A model generated the notes under the pieces. It saw nothing but the letters and a program-made list of their open reading frames with translations, made no database searches and was not told the DNA's origin. Of a DNA stretch of 44,616 nucleotides, positions 18,686 through 26,872 are shown piece by piece. Numbering within the stretch: the first letter of the stretch is position 1; every line of letters starts with the position of its first letter. Position numbers and translations under genes: made by a program. Source of the DNA: Geobacteraceae bacterium (GTDB taxonomy: Bacteria > Desulfobacterota > Desulfuromonadia > Geobacterales > Pseudopelobacteraceae); contig JANXYR010000004.1 of the NCBI GenBank assembly GCA_025355965.1, positions 1-44,616 of the forward strand. The letters run 5' to 3'.

Positions 18686-18785
18686 CTACACAGGTTTTGA
18701 CACCCCAATCAGATTCCAGTCCGGGTCCTGGATTTAGACTGTTTGATACGCAGAGCATCGTCCATAAAGTGGGATCTGTGTGTTA
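18686..18785 (-). pseudogene. VOC/glyoxalase C-terminal remnant
   Basis: On the reverse strand, inside an otherwise gene-free stretch (18629-18964), one frame reads IPLYGRCSAYQTV, stop, IQDPDWNLIGVSKPV, stop. This resembles the end of a VOC protein, which usually has an Ile-Pro-x-Tyr-Gly run and then xDPDGNLIxxxxP. An in-frame stop and the lack of the N-terminal part make it a relic. Nothing else was seen in the stretch, which becomes AT-rich towards 18964. Confidence 0.4.
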
Positions 18786-18964
18786 TTGCTCATCAGCAAT
18801 ACAAAAAACCATAACTCCTTGACTATGCGGCCTTTCAAGGTGTATCAGTGTGAATAGATTTGTTGATGTATTTATAATGAAGTTGCTTAAATATTTTCCG
18901 GTTGGATTTATAAATTTTTTCATGTTCACAGTCTAAATGTTCTATTTGGATAGATCATCGGTTT

Positions 18965-19921
18965 ATGCGCGCGCGTGAACCGGTCAACAACGAGTTGGTC
19001 AAGAAGGTAATGAGACCTATATTTTCAACAATCAAATTCGAAGCACAATTAAGGCTACTAGAGGATTGCAACGACTGGCTCCGCAGAATCCGTGTTGCGA
19101 CGACTGGAACACGATTTGAGAAGATATTACTTCTTTTTCGGACCATCGTAGAACATTACAGATGTGGAACTATCCAAGATCTTCTTCAAAACCACGATGA
19201 AGGAACGCTTTACTACGTTATAACCGGCGCGACTTCATTCATAGAGGTGTTTCAAGCCTTTAGCTCAATGAAAGACCACATGGTTCCACGGAGAAAGCTG
19301 ACAGAGACACTAAGAGGGCCACTTTTGCCATGGGATGAACAGCCTAGTAGTGGTGATACCCACGGAAGAAATACCTTGTTCGAGTTGGAAACCGCTGCGT
19401 GGTTCAATAATTGTGGTTTGCCCCCCACCAAATTTGATGACGTTGAATTTGTCTTTGATAGCCATACGTTCAATGTTCAATGCAAAAGAATATACAGCGC
19501 AAGGAAGGTTGAAGACAATGTTCGTAGCGCTGTTGACCAAGTGACCGACCGCATGACTTTGGAAGCCCGAACGAAAGGCATCATATGTCTTTGCGTCGAT
19601 AAAATTTCAGATAAGGAAGGACATATTCTTGAAGTAAACCAACCCGAGGAAATCACGCCCATTATGGACAAAATAGGCCATGATTTTGTAGACAAGCATA
19701 ATCATATTTGGCAACGGCTCGTGAATAATGACATTCTGGCTGCCGCTGTTGTGGTTAAAATCTTGGCCAGCATACGACAAGAGCCGCACCCTTTGTTGAC
19801 AGCTTGTAGAACAACAGTATTGGACATCATCCCAAATAACGCGTTTTACCAACAATACGATTATAATCTCATCAAGAAGCTATCAGCAAAATTAGGCGCA
19901 TCAAGACTTTTAACCACTTGA
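18965..19921 (+). CDS. Unrecognised protein with PD-(D/E)xK nuclease-like motif
   Basis: 318 residues, more AT-rich than its neighbours. I do not recognise the family. Residues about 1-100 are helical. Around 138-180 it reads NTLFELETAAWF, then FDDVEFVFDSHTFNVQCKR. Glu, then Asp, then a Q-x-K triad on successive strands fits the PD-(D/E)xK restriction-like nuclease core, with Lys in VQCKR as the catalytic lysine. The C-terminal 130 residues are mixed alpha/beta. No clear ribosome site precedes the ATG at 18965. A DUF2971 gene follows. A defence role is possible but is inference only. Confidence 0.65.
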   Translation: MRAREPVNNELVKKVMRPIFSTIKFEAQLRLLEDCNDWLRRIRVATTGTRFEKILLLFRTIVEHYRCGTIQDLLQNHDEGTLYYVITGATSFIEVFQAFSSMKDHMVPRRKLTETLRGPLLPWDEQPSSGDTHGRNTLFELETAAWFNNCGLPPTKFDDVEFVFDSHTFNVQCKRIYSARKVEDNVRSAVDQVTDRMTLEARTKGIICLCVDKISDKEGHILEVNQPEEITPIMDKIGHDFVDKHNHIWQRLVNNDILAAAVVVKILASIRQEPHPLLTACRTTVLDIIPNNAFYQQYDYNLIKKLSAKLGASRLLTT

Positions 19922-19985
19922 TAAAAAGAAACCCCGGAGAGTGTGACTCTTATCGAAAAAAGGCGAAGTACCAACCAGAAAGAAG

Positions 19986-20009
19986 CACCCGCCCAAAAGC
20001 CGGCGGGTG
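19986..20009 (+). terminator. Hairpin after the nuclease-like gene
   Basis: CACCCGCC at 19986-19993 pairs exactly with GGCGGGTG at 20002-20009 around an 8-base loop and is followed by TTCTTCC. It would terminate, or attenuate, transcription running into the DUF2971 gene. The T-run is weak. Confidence 0.5.
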
Positions 20010-20039
20010 TTCTTCCAAACCGCTATACAGAGGAAATCG

Positions 20040-20843
20040 ATGGCAAGACCTGAACATATTTACAAGTATGAAAATATAAATACCTACAGCCTGAAGAATT
20101 TAAAGGCACAGGCCATATACATGGCTTCTCCTCTTTCTTTTAATGACCCTTACGATTGTGCGTTAAGCACCGTGATGAAAGAGATTTCTGATGAGGATCT
20201 TGACAGATTGGTCAGCTATTACGTTGGACGAGAAGATGTGCCAGAGGACGCGAAGAAACAGTTCGTTACTGCTTCAAAAGAGGAGTTAAAGTCCATGCTG
20301 TTCCGGGCTAGTAAATCCGCAATTGAGCAAAACGTGCAACAGTTTCTAGAGCTAAGAGGCGTATCTTGTTTTTCAGAAAAGAAAGATGATTTATTGATGT
20401 GGGCACACTACGGTGGGTGCTATCGCGGCTTCTGCTTAGAGTTCAAAACTGACTTCGAGATGTTTGACAGATTGAAACAGGTCCACTATAGCCCAGACAT
20501 TCCGCGCATAGACGTCGCTACGTGCTTAATAGAGAACGATTTTGACCATATTGCAGACCTTTACTGCACAAAATCTATAAACTGGCAATATGAGAGAGAA
20601 TGGCGGCTAATCCACCAGAAGGCTGGAACCTCGTATGTGTACTCACCTGAAGCCTTGAAAGCCCTATATTTCGGGCCGAATATTGACGCACATATGATGG
20701 AAATTTTATGTCTCATTATCCAGGGGCAGAACCCTCAGGTCGAGTTCTGGCGAGGTCATCTCAGCAAATCGGAATTTAAGGTCGAGTTCGAGAAAGTAGA
20801 CTACACGCCGCATGTTGTTGCGAAGGAGATGGGACTGGTATAA
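20040..20843 (+). CDS. DUF2971 family protein
   Basis: 267 residues. The order of motifs is that of DUF2971: PEHIYKYENINTYSLKNL, ASPLSFNDPYDC, VSCFSEKKDDLLMWAHYGG, RGFCLEF, QVHYSPDIP and WQYEREWRLIH, then LKALYFGPNID. Function is not established; such genes are frequent in accessory islands. AGAGGAAATCG before the ATG at 20040 sets the start; the frame also opens at 20007, but the hairpin overlaps that region. It lies 118 bases after the nuclease-like gene and ends against a RhuM fragment. Confidence 0.85.
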   Translation: MARPEHIYKYENINTYSLKNLKAQAIYMASPLSFNDPYDCALSTVMKEISDEDLDRLVSYYVGREDVPEDAKKQFVTASKEELKSMLFRASKSAIEQNVQQFLELRGVSCFSEKKDDLLMWAHYGGCYRGFCLEFKTDFEMFDRLKQVHYSPDIPRIDVATCLIENDFDHIADLYCTKSINWQYEREWRLIHQKAGTSYVYSPEALKALYFGPNIDAHMMEILCLIIQGQNPQVEFWRGHLSKSEFKVEFEKVDYTPHVVAKEMGLV

Positions 20844-20890
20844 CCACGTCCACGGACGCCGACCGCCTGAAAAACCTGGGCGGGCGGGTC

Positions 20891-21202
20891 ATGGCCGGCC
20901 CCGTTGGCTGGAATATCGGCCTGCATATCCGTAATGTCTACAAAGAGGGGGAGTTGCAGCCCGATGGAACTGCCGAGGATTCCTCGGTAGTTCAAAACGA
21001 GGGGACCCGCAAGGTCCGCAGAAAGATCCGTTTCTATAATCTCGACGTCATTATCTCCGTTGGCTATCGGGTCAAATCCAGACAAGGGACCCAGTTCCGC
21101 CAATGGGCCACACGAGTTCTGCGAGACCACATCGTTAAAGGCTACACGCTTAACGAGCAGCGTTTTCGTGAGCAGGCCGAAAAGCTGGCGGATAATCGCT
21201 GA
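20891..21202 (+). pseudogene. RhuM-family fragment
   Basis: About 103 codons matching the middle of RhuM-type proteins: NIGLHIRNVYKEGELQ, then VRRKIRFYNLDVIISVGYRVKSRQGTQFRQWATRVL, then VKGYTLNEQR. Full-length RhuM proteins are about 330 residues; the N-terminal HTH part and the C-terminal 200 residues are missing. The frame remains open upstream (RLKNLGGRV) without a start codon. It is a relic, probably from phage- or island-borne DNA, and lies directly after DUF2971. Confidence 0.8.
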
Positions 21203-21211
21203 GATTTTGAA

Positions 21212-21271
21212 GCGGAACGGAGACGGTAGCGCCAACCACTTGGCGGCACGCGGTCTCCGCTAACGTTCCGC
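21212..21271. repeat. 60-base imperfect inverted repeat
   Basis: Outer arms GCGGAAC (21212-21218) and GTTCCGC (21265-21271) enclose GGAGAC/GTCTCC and, inside that, GCGCCAA/TTGGCG around a four-base loop. The whole can fold into a long stem with bulges. No T-run follows, so it is not a standard terminator. It sits just past the RhuM relic and may mark the edge of a transferred segment. Confidence 0.6.
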
Positions 21272-21349
21272 CCGGTCAGCCTCCCACCCGATTAGTCCTT
21301 TCAGCGTTATGAGCACAATAAACAAGTGAAAAAATTAAGGAGTCTGACT

Positions 21350-21940
21350 ATGAATGAGACAAATGATCTTCAGGAGAGGCTTGATCTATCAGAAGCCAAG
21401 AACCGCCTCAACAATTGGATAGCCATAAGTGTAGCCATCATTTCAGTTTTTATGGCAGTTACCAAGGTGAAGGACGACAATATCGTTCAAAACATGCTTC
21501 AGGCCAAATCCGACGCGGTTGACAGCTGGAACGAATACCAGTCTAAAAAGATCAAACACCATATGGCTGAGTTGGGGTTAAATCAGGTGCAGGCACTGCA
21601 GGTTTTAGCGCAGGGGAAAGGGATTGCTGTGCTGTCAGTTCAGCAGAATCAGTATCAGGATGCCATAGCGCGATACCAGACAGAGGAAGTTACTCTGAGC
21701 AAGAAGGCCAAGGGACTTGAAAAACAGTACGACGATCTGAACTTTCGGGATGATCAGTTCGATCTGTCTGATGCCACCCTCTCTATTTCGCTGGCCATGC
21801 TGGCGATCACAGCCCTTACAGGGAAACGTAAACTCCTGGCTCTCGCCTGGTTCTTAGCCGGCTTCGGATTACTTATGGGACTGGCTGGGCTTATGGGACT
21901 TCCACTGCATCCAACCGCCCTGGTTAAACTGTTGTCGTAA
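21350..21940 (+). CDS. DUF4337 family membrane protein
   Basis: 196 residues with one N-terminal membrane segment (about 23-40, NWIAISVAIISVFMAVTKV) and two near the C-terminus (about 140-185). Between them lies a helical part with NMLQAKSDAVDSWNEYQSKKIKHHMAE, the signature of DUF4337. The function is unknown. AAGGAGTCTGACT before the ATG at 21350 sets the start. It is transcribed alone, with about 110 bases on each side. Confidence 0.82.
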   Translation: MNETNDLQERLDLSEAKNRLNNWIAISVAIISVFMAVTKVKDDNIVQNMLQAKSDAVDSWNEYQSKKIKHHMAELGLNQVQALQVLAQGKGIAVLSVQQNQYQDAIARYQTEEVTLSKKAKGLEKQYDDLNFRDDQFDLSDATLSISLAMLAITALTGKRKLLALAWFLAGFGLLMGLAGLMGLPLHPTALVKLLS

Positions 21941-22002
21941 CCTTAATTCATCTGTTTTACTCCATTCAATATATGTTTTAATTCGATACATACAAAAACA
22001 GA

Positions 22003-22032
22003 TTGACAGCCATCTCTCTTTTTGTTTATTTT
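22003..22032 (+). promoter_or_regulatory. Sigma-70 type promoter of the ArsR-fusion gene
   Basis: TTGACA at 22003-22008 and TATTTT at 22027-22032 are 18 bases apart. The start point would fall just inside the palindromic operator at 22033-22052, as expected for autoregulation. Confidence 0.5.
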
Positions 22033-22052
22033 GATTCGACATCTATCGAATC
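22033..22052. promoter_or_regulatory. ArsR-type palindromic operator
   Basis: GATTCGA-CATCTA-TCGAATC has perfect 7-base arms around six bases. A related half-site AATTCGATACAT occurs upstream at about 21980. It lies between the -10 box and the ribosome site (AGGAGAAG) of the ArsR-fusion gene, the expected position for self-repression. Confidence 0.65.
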
Positions 22053-22064
22053 AGGAGAAGCGGT

Positions 22065-23093
22065 ATGAAAACCGAGCAAAGCATTGCCATCATGAAAGCC
22101 CTTTCCGACCAGTCACGACTGGCCATTATCAACTCCCTGCTGGAGCGTTCCCAATATGTAGAGGAGATTGCCAAGCGCCATGGGCTGGCCGCCTCAACCG
22201 TCTCGTTCCATCTGCGTAAGTTGGAACAGGCAGGGCTTGTCAGCAGTCGCAAAGAGCAGTACTACGTCGTTATCCAGGCAAACGACGCCATCTTCGACAC
22301 CACCCTGCGGGAGATTGTGTCGGCCCCCACTGCCGGCAGGGAGCTTCAGGACGGACGGATGGAGGAATACCGCCACAAGGTGCTGGAAACGTTCTTCCGC
22401 CACGGAACCCTGGAGAAGTTGCCGACGCAGCACAAGAAACGACTCATAGTACTGGAACAGTTTGCGTTACGCTTCGAGCCGGAGCACCGCTACTCCGAGC
22501 AGGAGGTAACCGGGCTCATCATGCCGCTGTTTGACGACTACTGCACCATCCGCCGCCTGCTGGTAGATGAGGGATTGATCCGCCGGGAAGGGGCAACCTA
22601 CTGGCGGGAGAATAATGATGGTGAACAGACAATCCAACAAGTTGTGCCGTTGCAGATTGTGAAAGGATCAGGAAACATGCCCAAAGAGAGCAGACGCGCC
22701 GACATCAAGCGGCTCTATAAACAGAGCGCCCCGGATATGGGGATCTACCAGATCAAAAATAAAATAAATGGCAGGATCTATATCGACAGCAGCACAAACC
22801 TGGAAGGGACGCGCAATAGCAGGCTGTTTCAGCTCAAAATGGGGAAGATCGTCTTCAACCATGAACTGCAGAAGGATTTGAATGAGTTCGGCGCGGACAA
22901 TTTTGAGTATTCCGTGCTCGACGTGCTGGAGAAGCCGGAGCCGGGCGACAATGTGGAGCGACAGCTCGCCGCGCTGGAGCTGCACTGGCTGGAGAAATTG
23001 CAACCGTTCGGCGAACGCGGTTACAACAGCGCCAAGGCGTTTGAGCGCAACATGGCACAGTTGCAACTGCAAGGTGTAGTTAAACTTGGATGA
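22065..23093 (+). CDS. ArsR HTH - DUF2087 - GIY-YIG fusion protein
   Basis: 342 residues with three domains. Residues 1-75 are an ArsR winged helix (ALSDQSRLAIINSLLE, then GLAASTVSFHLRKLEQAGLV). Residues about 95-175 match DUF2087 (KRLIVLEQFALRFEPEHRYSEQEV, then RRLLVDEGLIRREG). Residues about 220-335 are a GIY-YIG-like domain (MGIYQIKNKINGRIYIDSST, then LELHWLEKLQPFGERGYNSAK), where YIG is changed to YID. No metal-binding ELCV-type box is visible, so the ligand is not obviously a metal. A palindrome just upstream suggests autoregulation. The GIY-YIG domain may serve binding rather than cleavage. Confidence 0.85.
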   Translation: MKTEQSIAIMKALSDQSRLAIINSLLERSQYVEEIAKRHGLAASTVSFHLRKLEQAGLVSSRKEQYYVVIQANDAIFDTTLREIVSAPTAGRELQDGRMEEYRHKVLETFFRHGTLEKLPTQHKKRLIVLEQFALRFEPEHRYSEQEVTGLIMPLFDDYCTIRRLLVDEGLIRREGATYWRENNDGEQTIQQVVPLQIVKGSGNMPKESRRADIKRLYKQSAPDMGIYQIKNKINGRIYIDSSTNLEGTRNSRLFQLKMGKIVFNHELQKDLNEFGADNFEYSVLDVLEKPEPGDNVERQLAALELHWLEKLQPFGERGYNSAKAFERNMAQLQLQGVVKLG

Positions 23094-23106
23094 ACCGGAG
23101 TAACCA

Positions 23107-23156
23107 GTCAGACCTACGCAATTGAACTCACAAAAAGTCAATTACCTAGGTCTGAC
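23107..23156. repeat. Imperfect inverted repeat after the ArsR-fusion gene
   Basis: GTCAGACCTA (23107-23116) and TAGGTCTGAC (23147-23156) are exact reverse complements, and the stem continues imperfectly through CAATTGAA / GTCAATTA. The AGGTCTGACACCC edge resembles REP-type sequences mobilised by RAYT (Y1) transposases. It lies 14 bases past the stop codon and may also stop transcription. Confidence 0.6.
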
Positions 23157-23198
23157 ACCCTACTTCTGTATTTCGCCGAACCCCATTAAGTTTTTCAC

Positions 23199-23678
23199 TT
23201 ACCAGCAAATTTTTCCGTCTGCTTGGGCGGATATGGTTGCCGTGGCGAAGGAAAACTGGCCATGGTCTGCGAACTTGCCGACCACGCCGTTAAACATGCC
23301 GGTGCCTTCCAGGTTGTTGAGCTTGGAGCTCATCGTATAGACGTAAGGGTTTTCCGTTGGTGTAATCACGGCATTGTCTTTAACGGTAAGGCTCCCCATC
23401 GGACCAAGATCAAAGGTCAATTTGTTGGTAAGGTGTATCGTGCCATCATCTTCAATCTTAATCATCTCAGGTACTAATGATACGACCGCAGGCATTGGCG
23501 GTTGCCCGTCCATACTGACCATGGCTGAACCGGCGTACTTGCCGAAAATAAGAATCGGGTCAACCGCTGTGGTGGTGGCCTCCACATGTACTTTATGGCA
23601 GTTGGAAGCTGCCAAAGACGACCCAGCAAAGAGCATCATCATACTGAATACTGCAATAACACCTGCTAATGTTTTCAT
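23199..23678 (-). CDS. Exported protein of unknown function
   Basis: 159 residues. A clear Sec signal peptide (MKTLAGVIAVFSMMMLFAG, cleavage likely after SSLAA) is followed by a beta-rich domain of about 135 residues with KLTFDLGPMGSLTVKDNAVI and FNGVVGKFADHGQFSFATATI. The pattern of repeated beta strands may be a small barrel. I do not recognise the family. GGAGGG before the ATG at 23678 fixes the start; the frame extends to 23786. It is on the same strand as, and downstream of, the LytS/LytTR genes. Confidence 0.75.
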   Translation of the reverse strand: MKTLAGVIAVFSMMMLFAGSSLAASNCHKVHVEATTTAVDPILIFGKYAGSAMVSMDGQPPMPAVVSLVPEMIKIEDDGTIHLTNKLTFDLGPMGSLTVKDNAVITPTENPYVYTMSSKLNNLEGTGMFNGVVGKFADHGQFSFATATISAQADGKICW

Positions 23679-23983
23679 TTTAACCCTCCAGTAAATTTGT
23701 TTTTTACACACGACTTTCCGAAAATCTTTGCAAAACAGTGATTTCTTATGCCCAGTTTGTTCTAAATAACCCCGTACTGGACGCACCTCCTTTCCGAATT
23801 AAAGGAACTTTTTTAGTGGCAGCTGCAGCTGCGCAGTGGTCGGCTGAGATCCATAGATCATAGATAAAGCCTATCGATATTGATTGTAATTAAGCGCTCA
23901 ATTAGTAATTGATTCAATTTGAATGCGATGAAGAGGAAAATACTGCGACGAACTGCGTTTGGATGGGATGAATTGCGGCCAGG
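23679..23983. other. Gene-free stretch upstream of the exported protein
   Basis: 305 bases without a convincing gene. It holds the promoter region of the exported protein (reverse strand), a weak hairpin TCCTTT (23788-23793)/AAAGGA (23801-23806) followed by CTTTTTTAG on the forward strand, and an AT-rich block at about 23878-23920 with ATTGATT-type repeats. No LytTR site could be defined by eye. Confidence 0.4.
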
Positions 23984-24745
23984 CTACATTTGTTTAAATA
24001 TGTGAGAGTATGAACGGCTTACAGTAAGGATCTCCTGCAAATCTTTCAGTTGAAGCTCAAATCCTCCGGTAAGTGATCGTGTTATCTTGTGGATGTTAGT
24101 AATATTAACAAGGGTTGCTCTGTGTATCTGCCAGAACTGATCCGGGGAGAGTTCGGCTACGAGTTCCTTTATCGTCTTCTTGATAAGGAATTCCTCGCCA
24201 CTTGTCTTGACTATGGTGTATTTATCAGCGGCTTTAAAGTAAAGAACTTCTGATACCGAAATCAGTCTAATACAATCTTTGTGCTGAACCTTGATCCATT
24301 GAAGATGCATATGGGATTTATGGGTAGTAAAAGTAAACTTTTCGAGTATTTCATAGATATTTTGCGGCGTGGATGAGAGCCCTGACACTCTTTTCTTTAA
24401 CCTTATTAAAGTCATTTCCAATCGATCGTCAGTTACGGGTTTTAAAATATAATCAATGGCCCCTGCCTCAAACGCTCTTAGCGCGAATTCGTCGTGAGCT
24501 GTTATGAAAACTGGGAGGCAATTTTCAGGGAGTTTTTTTGCAACCTCTATCCCTGAAAGTCCAGGCATCTTGATGTCCAGGAAAGCAATATCGGGCAGAA
24601 AAGTTTTGCCTAACTTCAAGGCAGCGAGACCATCACCCGCTTCTCCACAAATAACCAGCTCAGGCCAAAGAACGGATAATTTTCTCTTCAAGGAGTCCCG
24701 TAATGCCGCTTCATCGTCTGCAATAATAGCTTTGAACAGTTTCAA
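23984..24745 (-). CDS. LytTR-type response regulator
   Basis: 253 residues: a receiver domain (about 1-120) with the acidic pair in IIADDEAAL, phosphoacceptor Asp57 in IAFLDIKMPG and the conserved Lys in YILKPVTDD. A LytTR DNA-binding domain follows (about 150-250: KDCIRLISVSEVLYFKAADKY, then FWQIHRATLVNI). It pairs with the LytS-like kinase, with which it overlaps by four bases (ATGA). The targets are unknown; the exported-protein gene downstream on the same strand is a candidate. Confidence 0.94.
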   Translation of the reverse strand: MKLFKAIIADDEAALRDSLKRKLSVLWPELVICGEAGDGLAALKLGKTFLPDIAFLDIKMPGLSGIEVAKKLPENCLPVFITAHDEFALRAFEAGAIDYILKPVTDDRLEMTLIRLKKRVSGLSSTPQNIYEILEKFTFTTHKSHMHLQWIKVQHKDCIRLISVSEVLYFKAADKYTIVKTSGEEFLIKKTIKELVAELSPDQFWQIHRATLVNITNIHKITRSLTGGFELQLKDLQEILTVSRSYSHIFKQM

Positions 24746-25815
24746 GGTAAAATCTCAATAGTCGCTCTTATCCCGATGGGTTCATTTTCTTCAAGAACAA
24801 GGCGCCCTTTCTGGTTGCAAAACATTTGGATTCTTTTCCTAATATTTTCCAGTCCGATACCATTACTGTTAGCGTTTTCCATAATCCCTCTTCCCGAATC
24901 TGCCACCGTTATTTTAACAACATCGTCAATTATCTCTCCTGTTATCCACAGCTCGCCCCCGTAAATCTTCGGTTCTATGCCGTGCTTTATGGCGTTTTCC
25001 ACCAGTGGTTGAATTAGCAATGGTGGAATTCTGTAGCTCAGCAGAAACTCGGGCATGTCGATACGATAGCTTAAACGAGTTCCCATTCGCACACTTTGAA
25101 TCTCAAGGTAGTTTCTAATTAGTGCTAGTTCCTGAGAAACTGGGACGGTTGTGTTTCTTGATATGTGCAGTGATTCTCTCAGAAAACCGGAAAAATGTTC
25201 CATCATAGTCCTGGCTTTGTCTGGATCAGTGTCTATAAGGCTGATTATATTCGAAAGGGTGTTGAAGAGAAAATGGGGTTCAATCTGAGCCTGAAGGAGT
25301 TTCAGTTCTGTCTCGATAGACATGTTCTTGATATCAAGATTCCGGAGTTTTTCTTCCAGTATAAGCCGTTTTGCTTCGGATAAATGCTCCTGGGATTTTA
25401 AAAAAAACACTGCAAAAGACCCGAAGAAGATGTTCAGTAGAGCCATCCGAAACAAGATATTGATTTGCTCGTCAAGTAGGAGAGCAGGTTTTATACCCAT
25501 TGTTACCGTGAAGACAATAGCGCCTAAAATCGTTCCGCAAAACAATGCCATGATGACCCTGGTAAGCATGGATACAGATGTTTCAGGCTTGAGAATACGT
25601 GTGAAAGAGATGAGAAAGGCAAAGGTGGACCAGGCGCCGCAGTTACAATAAATAAGGCTGTAAAAAAAAGATGCCCCGAATCCAAAGATGTGCAGAAAGA
25701 CTGCAAGAATGTTGATGTAAATAAAAAAATAGGACAGTTTTTTCCAGGTAAGTTTACACTCCAGCATTAAAGCAGGAGTCAACTCTACAGAGAGGGAACC
25801 ATATTTCTCAGTCAT
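24742..25815 (-). CDS. LytS-type sensor histidine kinase
   Basis: About 357 residues. Four hydrophobic segments lie in the first 145 residues (SYFFIYINILAVFLHIFGFG onward), then a helix and a His_kinase domain with QIEPHFLFNTLSNI containing the phosphoacceptor His, and an ATPase with NAIKHGIEP and DSGRGIMENANSNGIGLENI. This is the LytS/YehU-type kinase family. The start is uncertain: I chose the ATG at 25815; others are at 25821 and 25869, the last overlapping the cysteine synthase stop. The signal is likely sensed in the membrane. Confidence 0.9.
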   Translation of the reverse strand: MTEKYGSLSVELTPALMLECKLTWKKLSYFFIYINILAVFLHIFGFGASFFYSLIYCNCGAWSTFAFLISFTRILKPETSVSMLTRVIMALFCGTILGAIVFTVTMGIKPALLLDEQINILFRMALLNIFFGSFAVFFLKSQEHLSEAKRLILEEKLRNLDIKNMSIETELKLLQAQIEPHFLFNTLSNIISLIDTDPDKARTMMEHFSGFLRESLHISRNTTVPVSQELALIRNYLEIQSVRMGTRLSYRIDMPEFLLSYRIPPLLIQPLVENAIKHGIEPKIYGGELWITGEIIDDVVKITVADSGRGIMENANSNGIGLENIRKRIQMFCNQKGRLVLEENEPIGIRATIEILP

Positions 25816-25849
25816 TGCCATTTCCGTTGGTCTCAAAGAGATGCAAAAT

Positions 25850-26767
25850 CTACGGCGGACATTGGGCACACATCGATTTAAACAGGTTGGTGCTCAGGTA
25901 GCGGTCACCACGATCCGGAATTATGACAACAATAAACCCTGATTCCAGTTCCACTGCCAGCCTGACTGCCCCAGCCACAGCGGCCCCGCCTGACATCCCG
26001 CAAAAAATCCCATGACGCGCGGCAAGCAACCGGGCGGTTTCAAAGGCATCGTCGTCCTCCACAACAAGCTTGAGGTGATAGGCGTGCGGATCGTAGATAG
26101 GTGGAACTATCGCTTCCTGCATGTTTTTAAGCCCCTGGATTTTGTGCCCCAACACCGGTTCTACAGCTACTATGCATACGTCCGTTTTGGCTTCGCGGAA
26201 ATATTTTGCAACACCCATAACCGTAGCGCTCGTGCCGATGCCGGCCACGAAATGCGTGATATTGCCGCCGGTCTGGCGCATAATCTCCGGGGCGGTTGTT
26301 TCGTAGTGTGCCAGTACATTGTTCGGATTGGCGTACTGGTTGGGCATGTAATATGTTCCCGGTTCGCTGTCGTAAATCTTGTGGGCCAGGCGGATCGCAC
26401 CGTCGGTAGTCTCACACCCGGGAGAAAGTACGATCTCGGCACCATACGCCTCCAACACGCTGCGCCGCTCCACGCTAACGCAGGCGGGCATAACCAGCTT
26501 TATGCGATACCCTCTGGCCGCTGCAATCATAGCCAAGGCAATGCCGGTGTTGCCCGACGTAGGCTCCAGAATAATCTTGTCCGGAGTCAGTTCGCCGCTC
26601 GCCTCGGCAGCCAGGATCATACTGCGTGCCGGTCGGTCCTTGATCGAACCGCCGGGATTGTTCCCTTCCAGCTTTGCCATGATCCGAACACCCGGCTTAT
26701 TGCAAAGAGAACTGATTTCAACAATCGGAGTTGAGCCGATTGACTCGAGAAGACTTTGACCCTTCAT
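25850..26767 (-). CDS. Cysteine synthase (O-acetylserine sulfhydrylase), CysK/CysM type
   Basis: A PLP enzyme making cysteine from O-acetylserine and sulfide (or thiosulfate for CysM). The PLP lysine is Lys43 in EGNNPGGSIKDRPA, with TSGNTGIAL binding the substrate carboxylate and GIGTSATVMGVA binding the phosphate. From 26767 it has 305 residues, the usual family size. The ATG at 26806 (GGGGGA upstream) is an alternative; the frame runs to 27034 but has no support there. The start at 26767 has GAGG about 6 bases upstream. It is on the same strand as the LytS pair, 34 bases upstream. Confidence 0.93.
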   Translation of the reverse strand: MKGQSLLESIGSTPIVEISSLCNKPGVRIMAKLEGNNPGGSIKDRPARSMILAAEASGELTPDKIILEPTSGNTGIALAMIAAARGYRIKLVMPACVSVERRSVLEAYGAEIVLSPGCETTDGAIRLAHKIYDSEPGTYYMPNQYANPNNVLAHYETTAPEIMRQTGGNITHFVAGIGTSATVMGVAKYFREAKTDVCIVAVEPVLGHKIQGLKNMQEAIVPPIYDPHAYHLKLVVEDDDAFETARLLAARHGIFCGMSGGAAVAGAVRLAVELESGFIVVIIPDRGDRYLSTNLFKSMCAQCPP

Positions 26768-26872
26768 CTGCGCCTCGTATATACTGATGGTTGGAATCAG
26801 TAACATATAATCCCCCCATCCCGAGACGTCAAGTATGTTGAGGCCAAGAGATTTCTGTAATGAGGAGAAAAA

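Noticed and set aside
21212..21310. Possible integron attC site
   Set aside because: Core triplets do not match the RYYYAAC/GTTRRRY pattern, there is no integrase in the window, and neighbours lack similar sites.
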